Shown here: positions 30,829-40,852 of the stretch, in pieces | How positions within the stretch are numbered: position 1 is the stretch's first letter | How the letters are laid out: every line of letters starts with the position of its first letter | Assembly: GCF_019931065.1 (NCBI RefSeq) | Contig: NZ_JAIOUQ010000016.1 | Span: 62,001 to 126,000, forward strand | DNA: 64,000 bases | DNA from: Methanobacterium spitsbergense | Lineage (GTDB): Archaea > Methanobacteriota > Methanobacteria > Methanobacteriales > Methanobacteriaceae | Direction: 5' to 3' | Position numbers and translations under genes: made by a program | The notes under the pieces: generated by a model | Databases searched by the model: none | Told to the model about the DNA's origin: nothing | Seen by the model: the letters and a program-made list of their open reading frames with translations, nothing else

Positions 30829-31512
30829 ATGAATATGAGACTGGTATTTTTAATATTTTTGATTGTTGTATTTGCTGCAGGATTTGGATTTATTAGCTAT
30901 TCCCAGTCTACAGGAATATCTCTTAATGAGGCATATGGCACAGGAAATATTGTCATTACACAGAATACTAGTGCTGGGACTGTACCCCATCAAGTTAATA
31001 TTGTTAATAATGGAAATGACCCTGTAAAGGTAGAGGTAGGAGATGTTTTAACTGCCCAATCTTCTCAGGATCTTGTTATTGCCGAGAATAAAACAATAAA
31101 GAAAAATAACACCGATACTATATCTGCTTACTGTCTTGACCCATCACAAAGGGCCATACCTGGTGTTAAACTCAAAGCAAATGGAACTTCCACAAATGCG
31201 GTTAAACAAGTAATAATGGCTTCAAATATTAATGACCTTAATAATGCAACAAATGCACAGGTGCAGATATGGATACTCACATCCGGTGTTGACTTCAACA
31301 TATACAGCAGAGAATCAGTTGCAGTGGTTGAAACACAGAAGATAAACTACACCAAACTAAGACAAATAGTTTCAGATGCAAAAACAGCTATATCAACAAG
31401 ATTTAATGTAAATGTGAATAACATTGATAAGTTAAACCAAAATGGCACATCAAATTCAACTGGTATTGTTGGTGGATTTATAAACTGGATAAAATCAACA
31501 ACAGGAATTTAA
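30829..31512 (+). CDS. Exported protein of unknown function
   Basis: A 227-residue protein with an N-terminal signal anchor (residues 4-21, LVFLIFLIVVFAAGFGFI) and an extracytoplasmic domain rich in Asn and Thr, with several N-x-S/T sequons. Segment ISAYCLDPSQRAIPGVKLKA is distinctive and recurs in hypothetical exported proteins of Methanobacterium as far as I recall. No catalytic motif seen. It starts 12 bases after proS, probably transcribed with it, but a functional link is unlikely. Confidence 0.6.
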   Translation: MNMRLVFLIFLIVVFAAGFGFISYSQSTGISLNEAYGTGNIVITQNTSAGTVPHQVNIVNNGNDPVKVEVGDVLTAQSSQDLVIAENKTIKKNNTDTISAYCLDPSQRAIPGVKLKANGTSTNAVKQVIMASNINDLNNATNAQVQIWILTSGVDFNIYSRESVAVVETQKINYTKLRQIVSDAKTAISTRFNVNVNNIDKLNQNGTSNSTGIVGGFINWIKSTTGI

Positions 31513-31591
31513 TCTAGAATTATTTAAAAAATGCAATAATTATACATCAAATCAAGTGAAATCAACAATATATGACTAATAGGTTGAAACC

Positions 31592-32272
31592 ATGAAGAAA
31601 ACAACTGCAATTATCCCTGTATCTAGATTCACACATGCAAAAACTAGACTCTCACCAACTCTAACAGCTTTAGAACGGGAAAATCTTTTAAAATCTATGT
31701 TAATGGATGTTATAGGGGTTTTAAAAGAAAAGATTGATAATGTAGTTGTGATAAGTTCGGATGAAGAAGTTCTTAACTATGTGAAGGGTATGGGTGTTAT
31801 TTCTCTGATTGAGAAGGGTGAAACTGATCTAAACGGTGCCCTTATGCAAGCAGTTGAATATTGTTCTGAATTTTCTGATCAGGTTTTAGTGGTACCTTCG
31901 GATGTTCCTCTAATGAAATCTGAACATGTTGATAATATAATTAAAATGGGCGAAAAATATGAACTTGTAATTGCACCTGCTAAAGGTGGAGGCACAAATG
32001 CATTACTTTGTCCTGTATATGGTATTGAAATGAAATTTGGAGAGTGCAGTTTCTTTGAACATATAAAAAAAGCAGAAGCAAAAAACTGGCCCTATGCAAT
32101 ATATGATTCATTTTATATGTCCCTAGATGTTAACACAGCAGAAGATCTAGGTGAAATAATGCTCCATGGAATAGATACCGAAACCAGGAAATTTTTAAAA
32201 TCATCAGGGCTTGAAGTTATAGCAAACCATGGAAAAGAACGGCTTCATATTAAAAGGAGTACAGAAAAATGA
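31592..32272 (+). CDS. cofC: 2-phospho-L-lactate guanylyltransferase
   Basis: Activates 2-phospholactate with GTP in coenzyme F420 synthesis, giving the substrate for CofD. The 226-residue nucleotidyltransferase-fold protein starts [20 protein letters not shown], the CofC N-terminal substrate loop, with VVPSDVPLM as the metal-binding DxD-like site. Its TGA overlaps the ATG of thiD by four bases (ATGA), so the two are translationally coupled although they serve different cofactors. Confidence 0.92.
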   Translation: MKKTTAIIPVSRFTHAKTRLSPTLTALERENLLKSMLMDVIGVLKEKIDNVVVISSDEEVLNYVKGMGVISLIEKGETDLNGALMQAVEYCSEFSDQVLVVPSDVPLMKSEHVDNIIKMGEKYELVIAPAKGGGTNALLCPVYGIEMKFGECSFFEHIKKAEAKNWPYAIYDSFYMSLDVNTAEDLGEIMLHGIDTETRKFLKSSGLEVIANHGKERLHIKRSTEK

Positions 32273-33021
32273 TTGCAATGTCCATAGCTGGCTATGATCC
32301 ATCGGGTGGAGCCGGTATATTAAATGACATTAAAACATTTCATGCACTTGGAGTTTATGGCACTGCAGTAATAACAGTTCTTACAGCACAAAACCCTAGT
32401 AGAGTAGTAGGGATAGAATCTGTTTCTACAGGTTTTATTGAAAAACAACTGGAAACTATTCTGGAAGATTATCCAGTTAAATATGCTAAAACTGGTATGC
32501 TCTACTCCAAAGAAATTATCAAACTGGTATCAGATAAGGTTGTTGAACACGATCTAAAGTTAGTGGTTGATCCTGTGATGATTGCTGGATGTGGAGCACT
32601 ACTTTCAAGGGGAGATTTTACAGATTCAATAAAAAAATATCTGCTTCCAAACACAGTTCTTATAACACCAAATATTCAGGAAGCAGAAGAATTGTCGGGA
32701 ATAAATATTCACTCCATTGAAGATGCTGTGAAAGCTGCAGAGGAAATAGGTAAAATATGCGATGTTATCATTACTGGAGGACATCTCAATGGTTGTAATG
32801 TATTTTTCAATGGTTCGATTAAGGTTATTGAAGGAGAAATAATTGAGAGTAAAAATACACATGGAACAGGTTGTAGCTATTCTGCAGCAGTTACTGCCTC
32901 ACTTGCAAAGGGTTGTGACATATTACAATCCATTGAAATTGCAGGCGAATTTGTTAAAAATAGTGTTATTAATGGTGAATGGGGAACACTAAATCAGTTG
33001 TATAAATTCAAATCTTTATGA
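32269..33021 (+). CDS. thiD: Hydroxymethylpyrimidine/phosphomethylpyrimidine kinase
   Basis: Phosphorylates HMP and HMP-phosphate for thiamine. The 250-residue ribokinase-fold protein shows [40 protein letters not shown], and the C-terminal anion hole [13 protein letters not shown] with catalytic Cys. Unlike many archaeal homologues there is no C-terminal ThiE/ThiN fusion domain; length matches the kinase alone. Second gene of the cofC-thiD pair. Confidence 0.93.
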   Translation: MIAMSIAGYDPSGGAGILNDIKTFHALGVYGTAVITVLTAQNPSRVVGIESVSTGFIEKQLETILEDYPVKYAKTGMLYSKEIIKLVSDKVVEHDLKLVVDPVMIAGCGALLSRGDFTDSIKKYLLPNTVLITPNIQEAEELSGINIHSIEDAVKAAEEIGKICDVIITGGHLNGCNVFFNGSIKVIEGEIIESKNTHGTGCSYSAAVTASLAKGCDILQSIEIAGEFVKNSVINGEWGTLNQLYKFKSL

Positions 33022-33075
33022 AGCAATATTATAATGGAATACCCATTGATAATTATATAGGTCTGAGGTGGTAGA

Positions 33076-33969
33076 GTGGTTACAAATGAAGAGATAAAAC
33101 AAATGCTTGATGCTAAAAGAAAAGGAATTAACATAAAAAAGGATAAAATTAAATCTGAGAATTATAAAATTTGTCCTCACTGCAAAACCAAAAATCCAGA
33201 AAAAGCATTGTTCTGTGTACACTGTGGAAGAAAGCTGGATAAAAATTTAGATATTCAATGTCCATCATGCGGTATTAAAAATGCCAAAACAGCCAAATTC
33301 TGCGTAGGATGTGGGGAAACATTAAAAAAAGAGGAAAAAGAAATATCCCAAACCACAGACATTAAAGATGACGAAATAAAAGAAAAATCTTCACCTATTG
33401 AAGATTCAATATCATCAGACAAAAATATTATCAAAAAACCTGAATCAGATGAACTAGAAAAACCAATAAAAGCAAGCATACCTTCTAATGTTCCTGAACA
33501 CAATATTATATCAAAAACAGGTTTGAAAAAAACATGCCCATCTTGCAATGGTAAAAACCTGAAAAATGCCAAGTTCTGTGTTGTATGTGGAAAAAAATTT
33601 GATGAAGAAGAAACTGAATCCCCTGTAGTGGAAAATGAAACCTTTAAAGAACAACCCTCCCTAACTGACAAAATAAATGATTCAGAACAGGAAATAGATG
33701 AAAAATCTTCTACCCAAATACCCTCTTCAGAGATTAAGGTTCCAGAAAATATAATCCAACTCAAAAACACTCCCAAAACAGAAGAAATTGATAATGAAAA
33801 AAATACCGATAATATTCCAGATGAAATTGAATCTAAAAAATCTGAAGGAAAAACAGATACAATAGATCCAGTTGAAAGAATAAAAAAAGCCAAAGAACTG
33901 CTGGATATAGGTGCAATCACATCTGAAGAATTCGAGAACATCAAGAAAAAGTACATAGAACTCATATAA
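33076..33969 (+). CDS. Zinc-ribbon and SHOCT-type domain protein
   Basis: A 297-residue protein with three treble-cysteine ribbons: CPHCKTKNPEKALFCVHCG (about residues 33-51), CPSCGIKNAKTAKFCVGCG (62-80) and CPSCNGKNLKNAKFCVVCG (153-171). Long acidic, low-complexity linkers separate them, and the last 35 residues (DPVERIKKAKELLDIGAITS, then EEFENIKKKYIEL) form a SHOCT-like oligomerisation motif. The GTG start is served by GAGGTGG. Function unknown; likely a scaffold. Confidence 0.75.
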   Translation: MVTNEEIKQMLDAKRKGINIKKDKIKSENYKICPHCKTKNPEKALFCVHCGRKLDKNLDIQCPSCGIKNAKTAKFCVGCGETLKKEEKEISQTTDIKDDEIKEKSSPIEDSISSDKNIIKKPESDELEKPIKASIPSNVPEHNIISKTGLKKTCPSCNGKNLKNAKFCVVCGKKFDEEETESPVVENETFKEQPSLTDKINDSEQEIDEKSSTQIPSSEIKVPENIIQLKNTPKTEEIDNEKNTDNIPDEIESKKSEGKTDTIDPVERIKKAKELLDIGAITSEEFENIKKKYIELI

Positions 33970-34054
33970 TATTAAATCTTATATTTTTTGGGAAAATTAA
34001 AGATTATATTTACATATAAATGATATTTAGATAAAGAATAGTAATTTAAGGGGT

Positions 34055-34486
34055 TTATATGGTGTAGACCTCTTTTGATGAAAGAACAGTAATGCCTCCA
34101 TTTTCCAATGCTTTTATACCCTCGTCAATATTTTCTGTTCGGATTACCACAATTGCATTATCTCTTTTTTTCTCAACAAATGCATATAAATATTCTATAT
34201 TAATATTTAACTTGTTTAAAGCTTCAAGTATACTTTCAAGTCCACCTGGTTCATCTGATACACCAACGGCTATGACATCGTTCACCTTAACAACAAAATT
34301 AGCCTCTTCGAGTATCTCCTTGGCCCTTTCAGGTTCAGGTACTATCATCCTCAAAATACCAAATTCAGAAGTATCAGCAATTGAAAGAGCCCTAATATTT
34401 ATTTTAGCCATTGAAAGTATATTTAAAGCTTTCAATAATCGTCCTTCCCGATTTTCAAGAAATATAGATATTTGTTTTAACTTCAT
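34055..34486 (-). CDS. ACT-domain protein paired with aryl-CoA ligase
   Basis: A 143-residue protein of two tandem ACT domains: the first starts [20 protein letters not shown] and the second around [23 protein letters not shown] modules bind amino acids or related ligands. The gene lies 75 bases downstream of a phenylacetate-CoA ligase gene, a conserved pairing in archaea, suggesting allosteric control or sensing of aromatic amino-acid derivatives. Confidence 0.85.
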   Translation of the reverse strand: MKLKQISIFLENREGRLLKALNILSMAKINIRALSIADTSEFGILRMIVPEPERAKEILEEANFVVKVNDVIAVGVSDEPGGLESILEALNKLNINIEYLYAFVEKKRDNAIVVIRTENIDEGIKALENGGITVLSSKEVYTI

Positions 34487-34561
34487 ACTATTCCCTCTTT
34501 TTATATTTTAGATAAAATTACTTGAACATCTTTATTTTATATTCATTTATAACGAATATTT

Positions 34562-35860
34562 CTACAAATTCCTTTTGTCTATAACTCTAACCGCTTTTCC
34601 TTCGCTTCTTGGGAGACTTTTTGGTTCTACAAGAGATATGTTAACGCGTAATCCTATTTCATTGTGGATCTTAGTTTCAATATTCTTTTTTATCTCTTCA
34701 ACATGTTTTACTTCGTCTGAAAATAGTGCAGGTGATGTTTCAACTTGTACTTCAATCTCATCAAGATGATGTGGTCTTGTAACAATGATCTGGTACTGTG
34801 GTTCAAGTCCCTCAATTTTTAGAAGTGCCTTCTCAATCTGTGATGGGAAAACAATGACTCCTCTAATTTTGAGCATATCATCACTTCTACCGGTGATACG
34901 GTCCATTTTAACCTGTGTCCTACCACATTCACATATTCCCTTATTAAGAGCTGTTATATCCCTTGTACGGAATCTTATAACCGGCATTCCTTCCCTTGTC
35001 AAGGTTGTTAGAACTAGTTCACCAGTTTCACCGGTTGGTAATTGTTTCATTGTTTGTGGGTCGATTATTTCAGGATAGAAATGATCTTCAAAGATATGTA
35101 GACCTGTTTTTACTGGACATTCCATTGCAACTCCAGGACCTATTATTTCTGTTAATCCGTAAATATTTTGAGCAGAAATATTCAACCTTTTTTCAAGTTT
35201 TTCCCTCATTTCTTCGGTCCACATCTCTGCACCAAAGCAACCTGCTTTGAGTTTGAGTTTTTTAGTATCTATACCCTCATTTTCAGCTACCTCTGCAAGA
35301 TACAATCCATAGGATGGGGTGCATGTGAGCACTGTTGTATCAAAGTCTTGCATGATTTCAAGCTGTCTCATGGTGTTTCCAGCAGATATTGGTATTACGG
35401 TTGCCCCTATCTTGTGTCCACCATAGTGAACACCCATTCCTCCTGTAAAAAGCCCGTAACCATAACTATTCTGTATCCTATCATTTTTCCGAACCCCAGT
35501 CATTGTCAAGGCCCTTGCCATAACTTCTCCCCATAGATCAATATCAAATTCTGTGTAACCCGATACAGTTGGTTTTCCAGTTGTTCCCGATGTTGTATGG
35601 ACCTCAATTATTTCATCTGTTGGAACAGCAAACATTCCAAATGGATATGCATCTCTAAGATCGGTTTTACTTGTGAAAGGAAGTTTTTCAATATCAGCAA
35701 GTGTCTCAATATCTTCAGGTTCAATTTTTAAATCATTAAAACGCTTATTATAATAAGGAACGTTTTCATAGGCCCGTTTTATAACTGCCTGTAATCTTTG
35801 AAGCTGCAGTTCTTCAGTTTCATCTGCAGACATACATTCTGCCTCTTTATTCCAGATCAT
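34562..35860 (-). CDS. paaK: Phenylacetate-CoA ligase-like adenylate-forming enzyme
   Basis: A 432-residue acyl-adenylate ligase. The P-loop is [10 protein letters not shown] near residue 90, the second motif [17 protein letters not shown], then [12 protein letters not shown] and the hinge region [20 protein letters not shown] typed for PaaK. It activates phenylacetate or related aryl acids to CoA thioesters; in methanogens it serves aromatic amino-acid synthesis from exogenous aryl acids together with indolepyruvate oxidoreductase. GGTGGGATGAT precedes the ATG. Confidence 0.9.
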   Translation of the reverse strand: MIWNKEAECMSADETEELQLQRLQAVIKRAYENVPYYNKRFNDLKIEPEDIETLADIEKLPFTSKTDLRDAYPFGMFAVPTDEIIEVHTTSGTTGKPTVSGYTEFDIDLWGEVMARALTMTGVRKNDRIQNSYGYGLFTGGMGVHYGGHKIGATVIPISAGNTMRQLEIMQDFDTTVLTCTPSYGLYLAEVAENEGIDTKKLKLKAGCFGAEMWTEEMREKLEKRLNISAQNIYGLTEIIGPGVAMECPVKTGLHIFEDHFYPEIIDPQTMKQLPTGETGELVLTTLTREGMPVIRFRTRDITALNKGICECGRTQVKMDRITGRSDDMLKIRGVIVFPSQIEKALLKIEGLEPQYQIIVTRPHHLDEIEVQVETSPALFSDEVKHVEEIKKNIETKIHNEIGLRVNISLVEPKSLPRSEGKAVRVIDKRNL

Positions 35861-36145
35861 TATATCATCCCACCAATTTGATCATAAACAAATAAAATTA
35901 ACTTCAAATTTTAGTTTAATAATGGATCTAATTAAAGATTGTGATGTGGGACTCCTATCTAATTAATAACAATTTAAGTTATAGAGTTAAAAATCATTTT
36001 AACCATGTTTTAGTTATATTTCTATTAAAACTCAGTTAAACCCACAACATTTAACATTAATAGATTTATGAGAAAATTTTTTATGAATTAAACATCATAT
36101 TATTGTAATAGAATTTGAATTCTTAATATATCTTAATTCCAAATT

Positions 36146-36244
36146 GATGTTGAATTTGTAGATTAAGGAGGATTTTACTATGGATAAATATAGATGTTGA
36201 ATTTGTAGATTAAGGAGGATTTTACTATGGATAAATATAGATGT
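36146..36244 (+). repeat. 47-bp tandem duplication over a rubredoxin start
   Basis: Two exact 47-bp copies at 36146-36192 and 36193-36239, with identity continuing five more bases. Each copy holds a TAAGGAGGAT ribosome site and ATGGATAAATATA. In copy 1 the frame reads MDKYRC and stops at TGA; copy 2 continues into the rubredoxin. The message may therefore carry a six-codon leader directly upstream of the gene. Confidence 0.9.
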
Positions 36245-36394
36245 GGAATATGTGGTTATATATACGATCCAGAAAGGGGCGAACCAAGAAACAAAACGAA
36301 TCCCGGCACTGCATTTGAAGATCTGCCTGATATGTGGTTCTGTCCATCTTGCGGTACAGCAAAAAGAAGGTTTAAAATTACCAAAAGACCTTAA
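36227..36394 (+). CDS. Rubredoxin (55 aa)
   Basis: A small Fe(Cys)4 electron carrier with C6-G-I-C9 and C39-P-S-C42 knuckles and conserved [22 protein letters not shown]. Ends in a basic tail ([10 protein letters not shown]) longer than typical. In methanogens rubredoxins feed electrons to F420H2 oxidase-type flavodiiron proteins and rubrerythrin/peroxidase systems. The start region is duplicated in tandem; the downstream copy, with TAAGGAGG seven bases before ATG, is the functional start. It is divergently placed to the superoxide dismutase end. Confidence 0.92.
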   Translation: MDKYRCGICGYIYDPERGEPRNKTNPGTAFEDLPDMWFCPSCGTAKRRFKITKRP

Positions 36395-36424
36395 TTAAAA
36401 AAAAACCTTTTTTTTTATTAAATT
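36391..36424 (+). terminator. Hairpin/poly-T terminator after rubredoxin
   Basis: The stop region runs into nine A, CC, nine T, a self-complementary stretch ending in a T-tract. It separates the rubredoxin from the convergent superoxide dismutase gene. Confidence 0.6.
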
Positions 36425-36480
36425 TTAATTTTTTTTGTAGGATTTTGATTATTTAAAAAAAATGAAATTAAAGAATTTAG

Positions 36481-37098
36481 TTATGGTTGTGGTGAATTCA
36501 ACCATATATCTGTTTTCCTGTTTACTTCATCCCAGTTAACAAGATTCCAAAATGCTTCAATATAATCTGGTCGTTTGTTCTTGTAATCAAGGTAGTATGC
36601 ATGTTCCCACATATCAATGACAAACATAATTCTAAATCCTGGAATTATATTTACGTTGTGCTTCTCTATCTGCATTATGAATATTCTATTAGTTTTCCTG
36701 CATAGAGTAACTACAGCCCAGCCAGAACCTTCTACACCTGCAGCGGCTTGTGTAAATTCTTTTTTAAATCTTTCAAAAGTTCCGAAGTCTTTTTTTATAT
36801 ATTCTGCTATGGTTCCTGTTGGTTCTCCTCCACATTTATTTGCAGGACCCATATTCTGCCAGTAGTAGTTGTGAAGAATAAAACCGCCAACATGAAATGT
36901 TAATTCCTTTGCAACAGCTTTTATGTCAAATTCTGCAGTTTTTCTTGAATCGAATTTTTTCAAGATTGCATTGGCACCATCTACATATGCTTGGTGATGT
37001 TTATCATGGTGCAATTTCAATTGTTCCTCTGATATGTACGGTTCAAGATCCTTGTATCCATATGGTAGGTCAGGTAATTCATAATATTTTGTTTCCAT
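36481..37098 (-). CDS. sod: Iron/manganese superoxide dismutase
   Basis: Disproportionates superoxide to oxygen and peroxide in the cytoplasm. The 205-residue protein carries metal ligands H30 region ([17 protein letters not shown]), H78 region ([15 protein letters not shown]), and the C-terminal D-x-W-E-H-A-Y ([15 protein letters not shown]). Iron versus manganese cannot be assigned with certainty. AAGGAGGAG precedes the ATG. Downstream of peroxiredoxin in the same orientation. Confidence 0.95.
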   Translation of the reverse strand: METKYYELPDLPYGYKDLEPYISEEQLKLHHDKHHQAYVDGANAILKKFDSRKTAEFDIKAVAKELTFHVGGFILHNYYWQNMGPANKCGGEPTGTIAEYIKKDFGTFERFKKEFTQAAAGVEGSGWAVVTLCRKTNRIFIMQIEKHNVNIIPGFRIMFVIDMWEHAYYLDYKNKRPDYIEAFWNLVNWDEVNRKTDIWLNSPQP

Positions 37099-37153
37099 AC
37101 TTTCTCCTCCTTATATTATATATTCAATAAAATTTATCCTGAAAACAAATTAA

Positions 37154-37840
37154 TTACCATTTATAGTAATTTCTGTAACATAACCACCAATCCAAACATT
37201 TATATTTATCTGAACGTTTTTTACCTTCCTCAATATCAGGTATTGGTGGAATTATAAGTCCTTTACCTATTATTTCATTGTTTGGCCAATTTGCAGGTAT
37301 TGCTACCTGTTTATTCTCTATCTCGTTGAATCCTTCGATCATTCTGAGGATTTCATCTATATTACGACCAAGTTCCTGTGGATAATAAAGTATTGCCCTT
37401 ATTATTCCAGTTGGATCAATTATAAAAACTGCCCTAACAGTATTGGTTGCCTTTGCCGGATGGATCAACCCAAGAGTTTTTGCTATTTCACCCGTGTCTG
37501 CAATTACAGGGAACTCTATTTCAATGTCAAGGTTATCTTTTATCCATTCAATCCATTTAAGATGTGAAAATATTTGGTCAACACTCAAACCAATGAGTTC
37601 ACAGTTTAGATCCTTGAATTGTTGATATCTAGCTTGGAAAGCAAAAAATTCTGTTGTACAGACCGGTGTAAAGTCGGCAGGATGGCTGAAAAGAATAAAC
37701 CATTTTCCTTTAAATGCTTTGGGAAGTTTAATCATTCCTTTTGTGGTTTGAACTTTCATTTTAGGGAATTCATCACCTATTAATGGTATTCCACACCCTT
37801 CTTTTTTCATTTTCTTAACCATATAAACTTTTTCACCCAT
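37154..37840 (-). CDS. Peroxiredoxin (AhpC/TSA, 1-Cys/Prx6-like subfamily)
   Basis: A thiol peroxidase of 228 residues. The peroxidatic cysteine is in [20 protein letters not shown] near residue 60; conserved [20 protein letters not shown] follows. The long C-terminal arm contains [17 protein letters not shown] with cysteines that can act as resolving residues, as in archaeal peroxiredoxins. Electron donor is likely rubredoxin or thioredoxin. GGTGGTG precedes the ATG. Part of the oxygen-defence cluster, 55 bases upstream of sod. Confidence 0.93.
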   Translation of the reverse strand: MGEKVYMVKKMKKEGCGIPLIGDEFPKMKVQTTKGMIKLPKAFKGKWFILFSHPADFTPVCTTEFFAFQARYQQFKDLNCELIGLSVDQIFSHLKWIEWIKDNLDIEIEFPVIADTGEIAKTLGLIHPAKATNTVRAVFIIDPTGIIRAILYYPQELGRNIDEILRMIEGFNEIENKQVAIPANWPNNEIIGKGLIIPPIPDIEEGKKRSDKYKCLDWWLCYRNYYKW

Positions 37841-38054
37841 TAATTACACCACCATTTTTTAATAAATCTAGTACATATTATTATGTTCATATTTTTATTT
37901 AAAAATTTCGAAAAATGAAAATAGATGATTAATTCTTTTAAAAACTTTTTTAAATGAGTTTACAATGAAAATAATAATAGTTTTATTTAGAGGTAATTAT
38001 TAAAAAAAATAATTTGTAATTTTGAACTAAAAAAAAATGAAAAAAATATGTAGA

Positions 38055-38570
38055 TTAGACATTGGTTGGTGTGGTTGGAGGATTAAAAACTCGTTGAGCT
38101 AATTCACTGTCTAACATTAAAAGTGCACTTAGTGATTCATTGGCCATTTTAACCTTTTTTAGAACACCACTTGATGATTCTTCTTCTTCAACTTGTTCTG
38201 AAACAAACCACTGTAAGAAGTTGTTTGTTGCATGGTCTCCAAGAGAAATTGCAAGATTGACAAGCTGGTTTATTAATTCCGTGACTTTTTGTTCATGGGC
38301 ATAAACATGTTCAAATACATCAAGTGCAGATTTCCACTCTGTTGGAGGTGAATCTATCCTTGTGAGTGTTACTCTATCACCTCTCTGAATTATAAAATCA
38401 TATATCTTCATTGCATGTACTAATTCTTCCTGTGCCTGTACTCTCATCCAATTTGCAAATCCACTCATATCTTCAGATTCAAAATAGCTTCCCATTGAAA
38501 GATAAAGATATGATGAGTACATCTCTGCATTTAATTGGCTGTTTAAAGCATTAATCATTTTTTCATCCAT
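38055..38570 (-). CDS. Non-haem ferritin
   Basis: A 171-residue four-helix iron-storage protein. Ferroxidase ligands are visible: E17 ([13 protein letters not shown]), E49/E50 and H53 ([14 protein letters not shown]), E94 (VYAHEQKV) and the C-helix E-rich [12 protein letters not shown]. It oxidises Fe2+ and stores it, lowering Fenton chemistry. GGAGGG precedes the ATG. Located among superoxide, peroxide and rubredoxin genes, consistent with oxidative-stress defence. Confidence 0.95.
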   Translation of the reverse strand: MDEKMINALNSQLNAEMYSSYLYLSMGSYFESEDMSGFANWMRVQAQEELVHAMKIYDFIIQRGDRVTLTRIDSPPTEWKSALDVFEHVYAHEQKVTELINQLVNLAISLGDHATNNFLQWFVSEQVEEEESSSGVLKKVKMANESLSALLMLDSELAQRVFNPPTTPTNV

Positions 38571-38640
38571 TATTTTTCCCTCCTTTTTAGAGAACTTTTA
38601 AAAAAAAATGTAAGAAAAAAATTTATTAAAAAAATTTAGA

Positions 38641-38802
38641 TTAATCTGTTTCCTCAAACAAATCTTTGCCCACTCCGCAAAGAGGGCATACCCAATCATC
38701 GGGCAGATCTTCAAAAGATGTTCCAGGGTCTATTCCTGCATCAGGGTCTCCTACTTCAGGATCATATATGTATCCACATGCTGTACAAAGAAATTTCTTC
38801 AT
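38641..38802 (-). CDS. Rubredoxin (53 aa)
   Basis: A typical acidic rubredoxin with iron ligands C6, C9, C39 and C42 ([19 protein letters not shown] and [19 protein letters not shown]). Electron carrier for peroxide/oxygen detoxifying enzymes or other redox partners. Close to the ferritin gene (70 bases between) and to another rubredoxin, all on one strand, suggesting a common transcript. Confidence 0.93.
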   Translation of the reverse strand: MKKFLCTACGYIYDPEVGDPDAGIDPGTSFEDLPDDWVCPLCGVGKDLFEETD

Positions 38803-38877
38803 GTTATATCTCCTCGAATTTTTTTTATAAATTAATATTTTTTTACTTATTTCTAATATTAATATGCTTTACTTAAT

Positions 38878-39036
38878 TTATTTAGGAATGAACCTGTTTA
38901 ATCCTGCACCACATTGAGGACAACGCCAGTTATTTTTTAGATCATCAAATGGTGTTCCTGGAGCCGTATCCTTTCTGGGCTCACCGGCCTCAGGGTCATA
39001 TATATAACCACATACCTTGCATTTGTATTTCTTCAT
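38878..39036 (-). CDS. Rubredoxin (52 aa)
   Basis: The third rubredoxin in the island, with C6, C9, C39 and C42 ([20 protein letters not shown] and [18 protein letters not shown]). It is more basic than its neighbour and closer to the one at 36.2 kb (shared GEPRK/N segment), so the three are not a simple recent tandem duplication. GGTGCCAT precedes its ATG. First gene of the rubredoxin-rubredoxin-ferritin string. Confidence 0.93.
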   Translation of the reverse strand: MKKYKCKVCGYIYDPEAGEPRKDTAPGTPFDDLKNNWRCPQCGAGLNRFIPK

Positions 39037-39191
39037 GTAATGGCACCTCTTTTATATGAAAAGTACAAAATTCTATTTCAGTTATTAATAGTTATTTGGT
39101 TGTATTAGAATAAGAATTTTTTTGTTTGAATATAAAATATTCAGATAAACATTAAAAAAAATAACATTTAGAAATTCATTTATTTCGATTA

Positions 39192-39626
39192 CTAATTTTT
39201 TACTACTTCCCAAGTTTCAATATCGCCAACAACAATATGAAAAATCGGGTTAATATCTGGTATGGTCAATTTTTCAATTTCACTGTATTTAATTGGGTCT
39301 CTTGTTTTTAGTTTAGATTTGAGATGTTTGAGTTCGTAAATGATTTGTTCCTGTGTCACATTAATCCTTACTTCAGTGAATTCAGGGCCTATTTTGTTTC
39401 TGTTAAAATTATATGATCTTCTCTCTGATTCTCTGTATACATTCAAGAGGTAGGTGTTAATAGCTGCCAGAGGATTTTCATGATTTTTAAATCTAATAAG
39501 CTGGGGATGGTTTTTATAACCTTTAGTTTTTCCTTGAAGAACAGCTTTTGCAAGAAGAGTTTCCCTCCAAAGTGCAACCAGTCCCTTTGAATCCAGATAT
39601 TTAGGATGAATGCTCCATAACCTCAT
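39192..39626 (-). CDS. Pyrimidine dimer DNA glycosylase/endonuclease V-like protein
   Basis: A 144-residue protein that starts MRLWSIHPKYLDSKGLVALW, the hallmark of the Pyr_excise family related to T4 endonuclease V, followed by GKTKGYKNHPQLIRFKNHEN. Members are thought to cut at UV pyrimidine dimers using the N-terminal amine, but archaeal members are poorly tested. GGTGG lies four bases before the ATG at 39626, so the six-codon longer frame is rejected. A 234-bp structured repeat begins 20 bases upstream and has probably replaced the native promoter region. Confidence 0.82.
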   Translation of the reverse strand: MRLWSIHPKYLDSKGLVALWRETLLAKAVLQGKTKGYKNHPQLIRFKNHENPLAAINTYLLNVYRESERRSYNFNRNKIGPEFTEVRINVTQEQIIYELKHLKSKLKTRDPIKYSEIEKLTIPDINPIFHIVVGDIETWEVVKN

Positions 39627-39645
39627 TAAACCACCATGAAACATA

Positions 39646-39879
39646 TTGTGAACTACCCCTCCCTTTCGGAAGGAGCTTCTTCCTTCATTAAATCCACTAA
39701 TGTGGTTTTTTTCAGAGAAGCTTTAATTTCCGTAGTTCCTACGGTACTGATTAGATTAAGTGCAGTATGCTTGGTTATCGCATACGATAATATTAATTAT
39801 TGTTAAACTATTATTTATATGTAGTGGTTGGATTCATCCCCACCCTCACACAGGGGGTATTCTCCAACATTAAGATAAA
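39646..39879. mobile_element. 234-bp structured repeat, copy 1 (IS200/IS605-derived type)
   Basis: A non-coding element 98% identical to the copy at 46.4 kb. Hairpins in order: CCTT-TCGG-AAGG near the 5' end; CCAC-TAAT-GTGG; CCGTAG-TTC-CTACGG; GTATGC-N9-GCATAC; and a 3' compound hairpin in which GTTGGA pairs with TCCAAC around a CCCCACCCT/AGGGGG stem. The GAACTACCCC...GGAG left end and the ATTCATCCCC...GGGGTATTCTCC right end resemble left and right ends of IS200/IS605 elements, and such right ends also form the scaffold of TnpB guide (omega) RNAs. No tnpA or tnpB is inside, so it is non-autonomous. Confidence 0.75.
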
Positions 39880-39958
39880 TAAGACTAATAATTTATTATT
39901 ATACATCTGAATAATTGAAATAGATTTATTTAAAAAAAATATAGGAAATCAAAATTAT

Positions 39959-40264
39959 TTATTCTTCAAACTGGGAGAAGCTATCTCTTACTTCATAAAT
40001 CTCAACTGTTGGATCAACACCAAATTTTTCAAATAACTTCACTTCTGCAGATGTTTCATCGTTGTCCATCATATTTTTTAGGATATCTTCATTTACCCAT
40101 ACACTTTCAATTTTATATAAATCAGGCACAACCAAATCTTTCAATAGATATGAAGCTACTAATCCATCAGTTATTCCTTCTTCTTTTATTGCAGCGTAAG
40201 CATCTTCAAAATCCTGTGATACTGTTTCATCAATTTTTCCTTTAATCATTGTTATTATTTCCAT
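39959..40264 (-). CDS. ABM-like (antibiotic biosynthesis monooxygenase fold) protein
   Basis: A 101-residue protein with the dimeric alpha+beta barrel pattern: IITMIKGKIDETVSQDFEDA, ITDGLVASYLLKD, YKIESVWVNEDILKNMM and LFEKFGVDPTVEIYEVRD. Such small proteins form dimers that bind haem, quinol or other ligands. No catalytic residue can be assigned. ATG with AGGATG upstream. Monocistronic between the repeat and a UspA gene. Confidence 0.7.
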   Translation of the reverse strand: MEIITMIKGKIDETVSQDFEDAYAAIKEEGITDGLVASYLLKDLVVPDLYKIESVWVNEDILKNMMDNDETSAEVKLFEKFGVDPTVEIYEVRDSFSQFEE

Positions 40265-40345
40265 ACATTACACATCCTAATTTTTATTTTTATAAAGACA
40301 ATAAATTAATTTAAATATTTTCTATCTAAGTAATCGAATAAATTA

Positions 40346-40747
40346 TTACTCTTTTTTAACCAGAAGTACTGGTTTATTTACACTTTTCAAGGCGCTTTCA
40401 GCCACACTTCCCAAAATTAGTTTTTCAAGACCGGTTTTTCCATGTGTAGCAATAACAACAAGATCTGTCTCTGTTTTTTTAACTATTTTTGCCATATCAT
40501 GGGTTGGACTGCCAACTATTAGAACATCTTGAATAGTTACTTTCTCTTTTTCAGCCTTTTCCTTAACCTTTTTCAGTATAGATTTTCCCTCGTCTTCAAG
40601 AACTTCAAAGGGGTAAATTAGTTTATCATCTATAATATGGACTGCCACAATTGTTGAATTGAATTTCTTTGCTATTTCAATTGCAATATCTTCTGATCTT
40701 GCAGCAAAATCTGAACCGTCTGTTGGAACCATTATCCTCTCAAACAA
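40346..40747 (-). CDS. Universal stress protein (UspA family)
   Basis: A single UspA domain of 133 residues beginning FERIMVPTDGSDFAARSEDI and with the ATP-binding G-x2-G-x9-G-S motif (HGKTGLEKLILGSVAES). GGAGGG is seven bases before a TTG at 40747, giving a start MFERIMVP; the in-frame ATG further upstream has no ribosome site and overlaps that signal. It differs clearly from the UspA at 10 kb. Confidence 0.9.
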   Translation of the reverse strand: MFERIMVPTDGSDFAARSEDIAIEIAKKFNSTIVAVHIIDDKLIYPFEVLEDEGKSILKKVKEKAEKEKVTIQDVLIVGSPTHDMAKIVKKTETDLVVIATHGKTGLEKLILGSVAESALKSVNKPVLLVKKE

Positions 40748-40852
40748 AATCCATCCCTCCTCGTTGATATTCATAAAATTATTAGAATAATACTTTTTAT
40801 GTTCAATATTAATCTTATACCTGATCGTTAAACCATAAAAAATCTTTATTAC

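Noticed and set aside
31513..31591. Thiamine riboswitch before cofC-thiD
   Set aside because: No conserved CTGAGA-like core was seen in the short leader.
36180..36200. MDKYRC leader as a real peptide gene
   Set aside because: It is fully explained by the tandem duplication; a role is possible but not supported by sequence alone.
37099..37153. MsvR boxes in front of sod, peroxiredoxin, ferritin or the rubredoxins
   Set aside because: I looked for TTCG-N7-10-CGAA in these gaps and saw none.
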